In this document: positions 44,302 to 51,421 of the stretch, in pieces
Layout: the number at the start of each line of letters is the position of its first letter
Position numbering within the stretch: position 1 is the stretch's first letter
Position numbers and translations under genes: made by a program
Notes under the pieces: model-generated
Seen by the model: only the letters and a program-made list of their open reading frames with translations
Told to the model about the DNA's origin: nothing
Database searches by the model: none
Assembly: GCA_022650455.1 (NCBI GenBank)
Contig: JALCPO010000001.1
Coordinates: 62,001 to 126,000, forward strand
Source of the DNA: Oscillospiraceae bacterium
Lineage (GTDB): Bacteria > Bacillota > Clostridia > Oscillospirales > Acutalibacteraceae
DNA length: 64,000 nt
Reading direction: 5' to 3'

Positions 44302-44711
44302 ACGAGCCGGTTCTTCTGCGCCCGCACCATGCGCTCTGCCTGCACTACTTTATCGGAAAGGGATACGGGTGTGGATTTGTGGAAAACATGTTCCACATCA
44401 AGCGGTTTCTTTGTGGAAGAAGCCTACGGACGGTGGTTCTCCACAACGGGGCGGACTGCATCTGCGCCGCCTGCCCGAACCGGAGGAACGGCGGCTGCAT
44501 GTCGTCGGAAAAAGTCGCGCGCTATGACCGCGAATGTCTGAAAGCCTGCGGACTGGCCTTCGGGCAGGCCTTTCCGTGGCCGGAGCTCTGCCGCCGGGTC
44601 CGGAAAGCAATTCTGGAAAAACCGGGAGTGCGGGCCGGGATCTGCTTCGACTGTTTGTGGAAAACTCTTTGTCAACAACAAGATGTTGAAAAGTCGGTCG
44701 AAAATGTTTAA
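44298..44711 (+). CDS. DUF1284 protein, Cys-rich, coupled to bioY
   Basis: 137 residues with the DUF1284 opening LLRPHHALCLHYFIGKGYGCGFVENM. Nine or more Cys (e.g. CICAACPN, GGCM, CFDC, LC) suggest metal or Fe-S binding. Function of the family is unknown. The start overlaps the bioY stop (ATGA) and both lie behind the BirA operator. That associates this gene with biotin supply, and is a testable clue. A terminator follows. Confidence 0.8.
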   Translation: MNEPVLLRPHHALCLHYFIGKGYGCGFVENMFHIKRFLCGRSLRTVVLHNGADCICAACPNRRNGGCMSSEKVARYDRECLKACGLAFGQAFPWPELCRRVRKAILEKPGVRAGICFDCLWKTLCQQQDVEKSVENV

Positions 44712-44753
44712 AACTCATCCGATATTACGAACTGGAAACAGTTTGCCTGTCAG

Positions 44754-44787
44754 AAAAGGGGACGGCGGAAAGCGCCGGGCCCTTTTT
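44754..44787 (+). terminator. Terminator of the bioY unit
   Basis: AAAAGGG / CCCTTTTT with an inner GGCG/CGCC stem and GAAA-type loop, followed by T5. Confidence 0.8.
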
Positions 44788-44829
44788 CACGCTTTTATTG
44801 TAAACTTATAATAATGATATAGTTTACAA
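44784..44829. promoter_or_regulatory. Second, perfect BirA operator with no biotin gene behind it
   Basis: TTGTAAACT-N14-AGTTTACAA (44798-44829): both arms are exact reverse complements with the 14-base spacer of BirA boxes. TATAAT (44807-44812) lies inside with TTTTCA 17 bases upstream, so the operator would cover a + strand promoter. The next 270 bases contain no biotin gene, only a 21-codon frame (about 44921-44986) and then the rplM promoter. Confidence 0.8.
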
Positions 44830-45010
44830 TTTAGCTCCGCCCGGAAGCCGGTGCGGCAGAGAGGTTCCGGGCGCGCCCGGCAAATACGGCGGGCCGGGGT
44901 CCGGCAGCGCAAAATTTGAAATGAACCGAAAGCAAGGAAAAGCAACAGCACATAAATGGGAGAAAACGAGAGGTAGAAGGAAATAAATTAAAAAAACGGG
45001 CACGGGACTC

Positions 45011-45075
45011 TTGACATGCCCGCGGCCCGGTGGTAGACTGGTAGAAGTAATTTTGCGCACCCGTATGCGGTGCGC
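45011..45075 (+). promoter_or_regulatory. rplM promoter and leader hairpin
   Basis: TTGACA (45011-45016), 17 bases, TAGACT (45034-45039). The 5' leader then has a 7-bp hairpin GCGCACC / GGTGCGC (45055-45075) before the ribosome site. L13 leaders in Firmicutes are known autoregulatory sites; whether this hairpin belongs to that class needs a covariance check. Confidence 0.7.
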
Positions 45076-45107
45076 CGTAGCCCATAAAATTCGGGAGGGA
45101 AATTTTT

Positions 45108-45536
45108 ATGTCCACCTATATGCCAAAAGCCGGCGACATCCAGCGCAAATGGTATGTGATCGACGCCGCAGGAAAACCGCTCGGCCGCGTTGCCGCGCAG
45201 GCCGCCGCTTTGCTGCGCGGCAAGCACAAGGTCATCTTTGCGCCCCATGCCGACTGCGGCGACTATGTCGTCGTCATCAACTGCAGGAACGCGGTGCTTA
45301 CCGGCAAAAAACGTGAGAACAAAGTCTGGTACCATCCGACCCTTTACATCGGCCACATGAAAAAGGTCGGCTACAAGACCCTGATGGAGGAAAAACCGTG
45401 CAAGGCCATGGAACTTGCCGTAAGAGGCATGATTCCGGACACGACGCTCGGCCGGACCGCAATGACAAGGCTGCACCTTTTTGAAGGCGCCGAGCATACC
45501 CACGCCGCGCAGAAGCCGCAGGCCTGGGAACTGTAA
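45108..45536 (+). CDS. rplM: 50S ribosomal protein L13
   Basis: 142 residues. MSTYMPKAGDIQRKWYVIDAAGKPLGRVAAQAA is the L13 N-terminus, with GKHKVIFAPHADCGDYVVVIN and RLHLFEGAEHTHAAQKP at the end. An early 50S assembly protein binding domain II of 23S rRNA. It starts after GGGAGGG and is followed after 15 bases by rpsI, the universal L13-S9 pair. Confidence 0.98.
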   Translation: MSTYMPKAGDIQRKWYVIDAAGKPLGRVAAQAAALLRGKHKVIFAPHADCGDYVVVINCRNAVLTGKKRENKVWYHPTLYIGHMKKVGYKTLMEEKPCKAMELAVRGMIPDTTLGRTAMTRLHLFEGAEHTHAAQKPQAWEL

Positions 45537-45551
45537 GGGGGAGAATCTACG

Positions 45552-45953
45552 ATGTACGAGAAAGCACCATATTTTTACGGGACAGGCAGAAGGAAAAGCA
45601 GCGTCGCGCGCGTCCGGATTTACCAGGGCTCCGGCAAGATCACCGTGAACGACCGCAACGTGGAGGATTACTTCGGCCTCGACACTCTGAAGGCGATTGT
45701 GCGCCAGCCGCTCGTGCTGACGGGAACGAACGACCGGTTCGATGTTGTCTGCCGCGTTGCCGGCGGCGGCGTGACCGGCCAGGCCGGGGCGATCCGCCAC
45801 GGGATCGCGCGGGCCCTGCTCCAGTACGATTCCGAGAATCTGCGCGCAACCCTCAAAAAAGCGGGCCTTCTGACCCGTGACCCGAGGATGAAGGAACGCA
45901 AGAAGTACGGCCTGAAAGCGGCCCGCCGCGCGCCCCAGTTCAGCAAGCGGTAA
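45552..45953 (+). CDS. rpsI: 30S ribosomal protein S9
   Basis: 133 residues. [18 protein letters not shown] and the C-terminal [25 protein letters not shown] tail, whose last Arg reaches the P-site tRNA, are diagnostic. Co-transcribed with rplM. GGGGGAG precedes the start, and a terminator follows 20 bases after the stop. Confidence 0.98.
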   Translation: MYEKAPYFYGTGRRKSSVARVRIYQGSGKITVNDRNVEDYFGLDTLKAIVRQPLVLTGTNDRFDVVCRVAGGGVTGQAGAIRHGIARALLQYDSENLRATLKKAGLLTRDPRMKERKKYGLKAARRAPQFSKR

Positions 45954-45972
45954 TGTTCGCAAAATTTTTGGA

Positions 45973-46002
45973 ACGGCTCCCGGTTTCGGGGGCCGTTTTT
46001 TT
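45973..46002 (+). terminator. Terminator of rplM-rpsI
   Basis: ACGGCTCCCG / CGGGGGCCGT (one T-G pair) with a 4-base loop, followed by TTTTTTT. Confidence 0.88.
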
Positions 46003-46306
46003 GTCGGCGGACAAGGGGTGCGGCCGCACCCCTCCGTTCGTGCAATTTCGGGAAAACCCGACATCTGCGCCAATCGGGAAAGGTTTCGCCGGCAATCCAG
46101 GCCCGGCGCCTGCTCCGGGGATTTGCGCGGGCGAAGCCTGCCGGAAAATTCATTCCATAATAAAATAAAAACAGCCGTGTAATACTTGTAACAAGTTTGT
46201 AACCACCCATTTTCTTGCAATTTGCACAGAAATCGCTTGACCCTCGGGGGCAGGAAGCAGCCAAAAACTGCCACAATCGAAAAGTTTTTAGCCGATGGAG
46301 AATATA
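46003..46306. other. Gene-free region upstream of the DUF348/3D protein
   Basis: I see no gene on either strand. The frames open here are antisense-like and use atypical codons. A direct repeat TTGTAAC occurs at 46186 and 46197, but no gene is placed to use it. Confidence 0.4.
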
Positions 46307-46384
46307 ACAAATTTGTAATTTGTGCAAACCGTACAAATTGCAGTCGGAAATGAATTTGACATATGGTCATTCAGTGAATATAAT
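46307..46384 (+). promoter_or_regulatory. Consensus promoter with upstream inverted repeats
   Basis: TTGACA (46356-46361), 17 bases, TATAAT (46379-46384): an exact sigma-A consensus. Just upstream lie the palindrome ACAAATTTGT (46307-46316) and AATTTGT-N9-ACAAATT (46317-46339), a likely regulator site. A palindrome CGCATCGATGCG (46389-46400) follows the start point. Confidence 0.8.
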
Positions 46385-46481
46385 ATCTCGCATCGATGCG
46401 CCTCTTCGATCAGCGAATATCTGGCGGGTGGGGGCAAGGCCCTAAAAACGGCCCGCAGATTCAAAGAAAAGGGTGAATTTA

Positions 46482-47894
46482 TTGCAGATTTTTCGATCTT
46501 TTGTCCTGAAAAGGGCAATTGTGGAATTAAAGAGCATCGCGGCCCGCTTCCGGGAGTCCCTGCGCGGTGCGGCGAACCGCCTGCGCCTGCCGTTCCGGCG
46601 GGCCGGAGACGTCCGCCTGTCCGTCCGCAGGGGGCGGGATGCCGCCGTCCGGTTCGCAGAGAATCTGGCGGGCCGTCTGAAAGCCATGGACGAGGAGCGG
46701 AAGGCCCGGTATAAGCGCCAGGCGGTTTCGCTTCTGGTGATCGGCTGTATCGCCGGCGGGACTGCGGCCGCCACGGCCGCGGCGGCCAAATGGGGATACG
46801 TTGCGCGGGACGGCAGGGCCGTCCGGCCGTCTTTCATCATCAATACGTCATCCACCGGGGCGATCCTGGAGAAGGCGGGCGTATCCCTGGCGAAGGACGA
46901 CCTTGTGCAGGCCCGGACGGAGTCTTCGGGGAACATTGACGTGACGGTGAAAACCGCCAAACATGTGAAGGTCGAAGCGGACGGAAAGACACAGCCCGTC
47001 CTGCTGCATTACGGGGATACGGTTTCCGACGCTCTTCAAAAAGCGGGGGTGGCCGTCGGCGAGAACGACGCCGTCAACGTGCTGCGTATGGCAAAGGTGT
47101 GGGACGGCATGACCATAAAAGTCCTGCGGAAATACACGGTCAGCGTGACGGCGGACGGAAAGACCGTCAGAAGTCCGGTTTGGGAAGGCAGCGTTTCCAG
47201 CGCGCTTCAGCAGCTGAGCGTTGCCCTCGGTCCGGAAGATTCTCCGGACGTGAACCCGGACGCGGCCGTTGCGGAAGGCATGAGCATCAAGGTCAGCCGC
47301 GTCACTTACCGCGACGTGACCGCCACGGAGCCGATCCCCTTCCAGACGGTGACACAGAAGGACAGCACTCTGGCTGCCGGGAAGAAATCCGTCAAAACGG
47401 ACGGGCAGAACGGCGTGAAGACCGTTGTTTCCCGCCAGAAGCTCTCGGACGGAAAGGTCGTCCAGAGCACCGTCGTCAAAACGGAGATCACGAAGCAGCC
47501 GGTCAGCCGGGTGGTTGCGGTCGGAACCAAACGGATCCGCAGCGCTTCCGCCGCGGCCCGCGCGGACGGGACGCTGATCGACCGGAACGGCCGGCCGGTC
47601 CGTTATAAAAAGCTCCTGCGGGGCCGCTGCACGGCCTACTACGCCGGAACCACGACGGCCACCGGCCTTCCGGCCGCGTACGGGCGCGTCGCGGTGAACC
47701 CGAATGTGATTCCCTACGGCACAAGGCTTTATATCTGTTCGCCGGACGGCCGGCTGGTCTACGGCTACGCCGTTGCCGCCGACACGGGCGGCGCGGCCAT
47801 GAGCAACGCCATCCTTGCCGACCTGTATTATCCGAGCTACGAGCAGTGCGTGCGCGTTGGCTCGCGCACCATGAACGTCTATCTCCTCGGCTGA
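46482..47894 (+). CDS. DUF348 / G5 / 3D-domain cell-wall protein (YabE-like)
   Basis: 470 residues. A basic N-terminus and one membrane anchor (about 85-105, SLLVIGCIAGGTAAATAAAA) precede two or three DUF348 repeats (e.g. VLLHYGDTVSDALQKAGVAVGENDAVN), a G5 domain (EPIPFQTVTQKDSTLAAGKK) and a C-terminal 3D domain (RCTAYYAG...VNPNVIPYGTRLYI...AADTGGAAM). Such proteins are lytic transglycosylase-like muralytic factors related to resuscitation factors. One of the three Asp of the 3D motif is Asn (VAVNP for VAVDP), so activity is uncertain. The TTG start is 8 bases after AAAGGG. Confidence 0.88.
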   Translation: MQIFRSFVLKRAIVELKSIAARFRESLRGAANRLRLPFRRAGDVRLSVRRGRDAAVRFAENLAGRLKAMDEERKARYKRQAVSLLVIGCIAGGTAAATAAAAKWGYVARDGRAVRPSFIINTSSTGAILEKAGVSLAKDDLVQARTESSGNIDVTVKTAKHVKVEADGKTQPVLLHYGDTVSDALQKAGVAVGENDAVNVLRMAKVWDGMTIKVLRKYTVSVTADGKTVRSPVWEGSVSSALQQLSVALGPEDSPDVNPDAAVAEGMSIKVSRVTYRDVTATEPIPFQTVTQKDSTLAAGKKSVKTDGQNGVKTVVSRQKLSDGKVVQSTVVKTEITKQPVSRVVAVGTKRIRSASAAARADGTLIDRNGRPVRYKKLLRGRCTAYYAGTTTATGLPAAYGRVAVNPNVIPYGTRLYICSPDGRLVYGYAVAADTGGAAMSNAILADLYYPSYEQCVRVGSRTMNVYLLG

Positions 47895-47913
47895 ACACAG
47901 CCGCGGCGAAGGG

Positions 47914-47943
47914 GCGGAGAGCGGAAGCTCCCCGCTTTTTTTG
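47914..47943 (+). terminator. Terminator after the 3D-domain gene
   Basis: GCGGAGAGC / GCTCCCCGC with a GGAA loop and one mismatch, followed by T8. A second hairpin GTCCGCCGG / CCGGCGGAC (48030-48059) lies further down without a clean U-tract. Confidence 0.82.
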
Positions 47944-48083
47944 TGCCGTGCCTGGGGCGGGTGCAAAAAACGGCGGGCCGCATACAATGGAATGCGGGGC
48001 AAATATATTTCAACCGCTTCATCATAGATGTCCGCCGGGGGTCCGTCTCTCCGGCGGACGTTTGTTTCCCCGCGCATTGGCAG

Positions 48084-48112
48084 TTGAAATCGTCCCCCGA
48101 TTGGGTTACAAT
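48084..48112 (+). promoter_or_regulatory. rpe promoter
   Basis: TTGAAA, 17-base spacer, TACAAT, ending 22 bases before the rpe start. Transcription would start very close to the gene and may continue into the Rnf-like genes. Confidence 0.7.
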
Positions 48113-48133
48113 AAGAGCCGGGGGATTGATGAC

Positions 48134-48778
48134 ATGATTGTTGCACCGTCGATACTTGCATCGGACTTTTCCAACCTCAGCGATGAAATCATCCGCATGG
48201 ATATCTCCGGGGCGGACTGGATCCATCTGGACGTGATGGACGGTCACTTCGTCCCGAACCTCACGTTCGGCCCGCCGGTGATCGCGGCGATCCGCCAGTA
48301 CACTGACAAGCCTTTCGACGTTCATCTGATGATTGACGACCCGCTGCGCTATCTTCCGGAATTCCGGAAAGCCGGCGCGGATATTATTTCCTTCCACCTG
48401 GAAGCCTCGGGCGACCCGCGGAAAACGATCGACGCCATCCGGAAGAGCGGGGCGAAGCCCGCGGTCGCCATCAAGCCCGCCACGCCGGCGGAAGCCGTTT
48501 TCCCGTACCTCGACGGGCTGTTCATGGTGCTGGTCATGACGGTGGAACCCGGGTTCGGCGGCCAGAAGTTCATGGCGGACATGATGCCGAAGGTCCGGGC
48601 CCTCAAGGAAAAGAGGCCGGACCTGCTCGTCGAGGTCGACGGCGGCATCAATGCCGAAACGGCCCGCACCGCCGCGCTCGCCGGCGTGGACGTCTGCGTG
48701 GCGGGGACGGCCGTCTTCGGCGCGCAGGATGCGGCCAAGGCGATCCGCGGGCTGAAGGACGCGGACGGCGAATTATAA
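48134..48778 (+). CDS. rpe: Ribulose-phosphate 3-epimerase
   Basis: 214-residue TIM-barrel enzyme interconverting ribulose-5-phosphate and xylulose-5-phosphate. Blocks seen: VAPSILASDFSNL (start), WIHLDVMDGHFVPNLTFGP with catalytic/metal Asp and His, VMTVEPGFGGQKF and LVEVDGGIN. Length is standard. The ribosome site is weak. 17 bases separate it from the Rnf-like rnfC, so both may be on one transcript. Confidence 0.96.
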   Translation: MIVAPSILASDFSNLSDEIIRMDISGADWIHLDVMDGHFVPNLTFGPPVIAAIRQYTDKPFDVHLMIDDPLRYLPEFRKAGADIISFHLEASGDPRKTIDAIRKSGAKPAVAIKPATPAEAVFPYLDGLFMVLVMTVEPGFGGQKFMADMMPKVRALKEKRPDLLVEVDGGINAETARTAALAGVDVCVAGTAVFGAQDAAKAIRGLKDADGEL

Positions 48779-48795
48779 AAGACGGAGGATGTCGG

Positions 48796-49821
48796 GTGAT
48801 GATCCCACACGGCGTCAGGCTGGAACCCCGGAAGGGCGTTCCGCTGAAAAACGGGATCGTGCGTCTGCCGGGGCCGGAACCGGTTTCCGCTCCGCAGACG
48901 TTCGCGCCCCTCAAAAAGAACGCGGGCCCGTCCCGTATCATCGCCGCCGCGGAAAAAGCGGGGATCGTGGACGAATCCGACGGTATGCCGCTTGGGAAAA
49001 AACTATCCCGCCTGGCGCGGCGCGGGCCCGGTCTCCTGATTGCCCGCTGTTTTGACGAGGACCCGTGTACCTCGAGCGCCCGGGCGGTTTTTCGGGAAGA
49101 TGCCGAAAAAGTCGCCGCGGGCCTGAAACTCGCGGCAAGGGCCTGCGGGGCGGAGGAAAAGCGGCTCGCCGTCGCCTCGCGGGGCGAGGCGCGCCGGCTC
49201 CGCGGGCTGCGGCTCGGGATTCCGGCCGTCGTTGCCGGAAGGCGCTACCCGGCGGGGATCCTTCTGATGCGGAAGCTGTGCCGGAACGGCGGAAGGGCGG
49301 CTTTCCTGGGGGCGCAGGCGTGCGCGGCCCTTGCGGACGCGGCCCGGGAAGGAAAGCCGCAGAGCGAAACGGTGGTGACCGTCGCGGGCGACGGGGTGCG
49401 CCGCCCGGTGAACTGCCGCGTCCGCATCGGAACGCCCGTGGAGAAAGTCCTGCGGCTTGCGAAGCCGGAGGAAGACGTCCGGATTGCAGCGGTCGGTTCC
49501 GCGGTGGCGGGGCGGACGGTCCGCGACCTGTCGCTGCCGGTCACGGCGGCCACGCGCTGCGTGATCGCCCTGCGGGATGCCCCGCCGGAGCGGCGGTATC
49601 CCTGCATCCGCTGCGGGCGCTGCGCGCGGGCCTGCCCCGCCGGCGTCATTCCGTGGCTTGTGTACCGGGAGCTGGAGAGCGGGGACCCGGACCCCCTGCT
49701 GTTCTTCCATGCGGGCGACTGCGCGGGCTGCCGTGCGTGCAATGCCGTGTGCCCCTCGGGAATCGATCTTGCGGCCGAAGTCCGCCGCGCGGCCGCGCGG
49801 AAGGAAGGAGGGGAAGGATGA
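48796..49821 (+). CDS. rnfC: RnfC-like electron transport protein, shortened and degenerate
   Basis: 341 residues against about 430-450 for RnfC. The C-terminal two-cluster ferredoxin part is intact: CIRCGRCARACP and CAGCRACNAVCP. Homology to RnfC is also clear at VVTVAGDGVRRPVNCRVRIGTP and IPHGVRL. But the glycine-rich flavin/nucleotide motif GLGGAxFPT is replaced by DESDGMPLGKK, the ECEPY motif by a segment with FDEDPCTSS, and the YPxGxEKxLI block is shortened. So NADH oxidation through FMN looks unlikely. GTG 48796 (or ATG 48799) follows GGAGG. First of C-D-E-A; overlaps rnfD by four bases. Confidence 0.8.
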   Translation: MMIPHGVRLEPRKGVPLKNGIVRLPGPEPVSAPQTFAPLKKNAGPSRIIAAAEKAGIVDESDGMPLGKKLSRLARRGPGLLIARCFDEDPCTSSARAVFREDAEKVAAGLKLAARACGAEEKRLAVASRGEARRLRGLRLGIPAVVAGRRYPAGILLMRKLCRNGGRAAFLGAQACAALADAAREGKPQSETVVTVAGDGVRRPVNCRVRIGTPVEKVLRLAKPEEDVRIAAVGSAVAGRTVRDLSLPVTAATRCVIALRDAPPERRYPCIRCGRCARACPAGVIPWLVYRELESGDPDPLLFFHAGDCAGCRACNAVCPSGIDLAAEVRRAAARKEGGEG

Positions 49822-50792
49822 ATCTGCGCAACGCCGCCCCGCCGTTCGTCCGTGCGGAGCCCACCTCCGCGTCCATGCTGCGCACCGTGCTGTTCGCCCT
49901 GTGCGCGCTCCTCGTCATCCCGACCGTGCGGTACGGGATTCGTCCCCTCACCATGGCGGGCGTGTCTGTGCTGACCTGCCTGGTCTGCGAAATCCTCGCG
50001 AATCTGCTCCGCACCGGCGGCTTTTCCGTGACCGATCCCTCGTTTGCCGTGACGGGGCTGGTGCTTGCGCTTCTGATGCCGCTGAACGCTCCGCTCTGGC
50101 TGCCCTGTGCGTCCGGCGCGTTTGCCGTTCTGGTCGCGAAGGCGCCGTTCGGGTCGTTCGGGAGGAATCCGTTCAACCCCGCCGCCGCGGGCGCGGCGTT
50201 TGCCGCGCTGTGCTGGCCCGGCCTGATGTTTACGTATTTCGACCCTTCCGAGCCGTTCCGGCTGCCCGCCTTTGCGGACTGCACGTTCCGGACGGGGGTA
50301 TCCGCCGCCGCGACCCTGAAAAACGGCCTGAAGCCGGACATCCTTCCGCTGGACATGCTCTGGGGCGAGGCGGCCGGGCCGCTCGGCACCGGCGCGGCGC
50401 TGGTCGTCGGCGCATGCGCCCTGCTCCTGCTTTTCAGCCGCGCGGCGCACTGGCAGGCGCCCGTCTGCTTTTTGGCCGTCTGCGCGCTGCTCGCGGCGCT
50501 TTTCCCGCGCATCGCGTGCAGCCCGCTGACCTCGGTGAAGTACGAGCTGCTCTCGGGGTCGCTGCTGTTCGGCGGGGTGTTTCTGGTTTCCGACCCGGTC
50601 CCGGCGCCGTACACCGCATCGGGGAAAGGGATTTACGGCGCGTTCGCCGGCGCGGCGCTGATGGCGTTCCGGCATTTCGGCGTCTGTGAGCAGGGGGCCT
50701 GGTTTGCCGTTCTGCTCGCCAATGCCGCGTCTCCGCTGATTGACCGCGCCGTCTTCCGCGTCCGAGGATGGGAGGAAAAGCCGCATGGATAA
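49818..50792 (+). CDS. rnfD: RnfD-like membrane protein
   Basis: 324 residues with about nine or ten membrane helices, NqrB/RnfD family (VTDPSFAVTGLVLALLMPLNAPLW, GSFGRNPFNPAAAGAAF). Canonical RnfD carries FMN covalently on Thr in an S/T-x-A-T motif followed by P-L. The corresponding stretch here reads GVSAAATLKNG, so the flavinylation site is altered or shifted. The ATPYTASGKGIYGAFAGAALMAF-like end is conserved. It overlaps both neighbours by a few bases, so the four genes form one translation-coupled unit. Confidence 0.8.
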   Translation: MNLRNAAPPFVRAEPTSASMLRTVLFALCALLVIPTVRYGIRPLTMAGVSVLTCLVCEILANLLRTGGFSVTDPSFAVTGLVLALLMPLNAPLWLPCASGAFAVLVAKAPFGSFGRNPFNPAAAGAAFAALCWPGLMFTYFDPSEPFRLPAFADCTFRTGVSAAATLKNGLKPDILPLDMLWGEAAGPLGTGAALVVGACALLLLFSRAAHWQAPVCFLAVCALLAALFPRIACSPLTSVKYELLSGSLLFGGVFLVSDPVPAPYTASGKGIYGAFAGAALMAFRHFGVCEQGAWFAVLLANAASPLIDRAVFRVRGWEEKPHG

Positions 50793-51417
50793 CGGCCGCG
50801 TTTTTCTGCGGGGGGCCGGGGCCATTTTCCGGAACGGCGTACTGTTCCGGAACCCGGTTCTGGTCGGCGCCCTCGGCCTGTACCCCGTCGCGGCGGCGGG
50901 GTTCGGGATGCAGAATGCCGCCGCGCTTTCCATCCTTTTTGTTTTCCTTGCGCTTCCGTCCCAGCTGCTTCTGTGCCTTGTGGGGATGCTGATCCCGAAA
51001 TGGGCGCGGCCCGCCGCGGTTTTGCTGGTGACGGCCGCTTTTTATCTTCCCGCCGCACGCGCGGTGCAGCGGCTCCTGCCGGGCAGCATGGAAAGCCTGG
51101 GAATGGCCGCCGCATTGATGGCCTGCAACTCCATCCTGTATTCCCGGGCGGAGGAATACGCCCCGGAGCATATCTTCCTGGCGGTCGGTGCGGACGCCCT
51201 CGGGTGCTCGGCCGGTTTCGCGGCGGTGATCTGCCTGGTTTCCGCTCTGCGGGAATTCTGGCTGACGGGCGGCGTCTGGAGCTCCGGAACCCCGGGAAGC
51301 GGAATCGGTGCGGGGCTGGACCTTCCCTTCGCCGGGTTCCTGCTCGCGGGGCTGCTGGCCGCCCTGGTCCAATGGATCAATATCCGGCGCGCGGACCGGG
51401 ATCCGCGGGAGGTGTAG
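50785..51417 (+). CDS. rnfE: RnfE-like membrane protein lacking the cluster cysteines
   Basis: 210 residues, six helices. Aligned to E. coli RsxE, NPVLVGALGLYP matches NxxLVQLLGLCP with Cys replaced by Tyr33. SLGMAAALMACNSILYSRAEEYA matches [23 protein letters not shown] with the ligand Cys replaced by Ser116 (a Cys stands two residues earlier). The downstream ALREFW block is conserved. The start at 50785 follows GGAGG and overlaps rnfD. No rnfG gene lies between D and E as in ordinary Rnf operons. Confidence 0.78.
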   Translation: MDNGRVFLRGAGAIFRNGVLFRNPVLVGALGLYPVAAAGFGMQNAAALSILFVFLALPSQLLLCLVGMLIPKWARPAAVLLVTAAFYLPAARAVQRLLPGSMESLGMAAALMACNSILYSRAEEYAPEHIFLAVGADALGCSAGFAAVICLVSALREFWLTGGVWSSGTPGSGIGAGLDLPFAGFLLAGLLAALVQWINIRRADRDPREV

Positions 51418-51421
51418 CGCG

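Noticed and set aside
44921-44986. 21-codon ORF downstream of the orphan BirA operator
   Set aside because: No convincing ribosome site and a Lys/Arg-rich composition expected of A-rich DNA. Not called as a gene.
46186-46203. TTGTAAC direct repeat with 11-base period as a second Pho box
   Set aside because: Only two units match and no promoter or gene is placed to use them.
46003-46481. c-di-AMP (ydaO) riboswitch before the 3D-domain gene, where it often occurs
   Set aside because: The conserved ydaO sequence blocks are not visible, and the promoter at 46356-46384 leaves only about 90 bases of leader, too short for that riboswitch.
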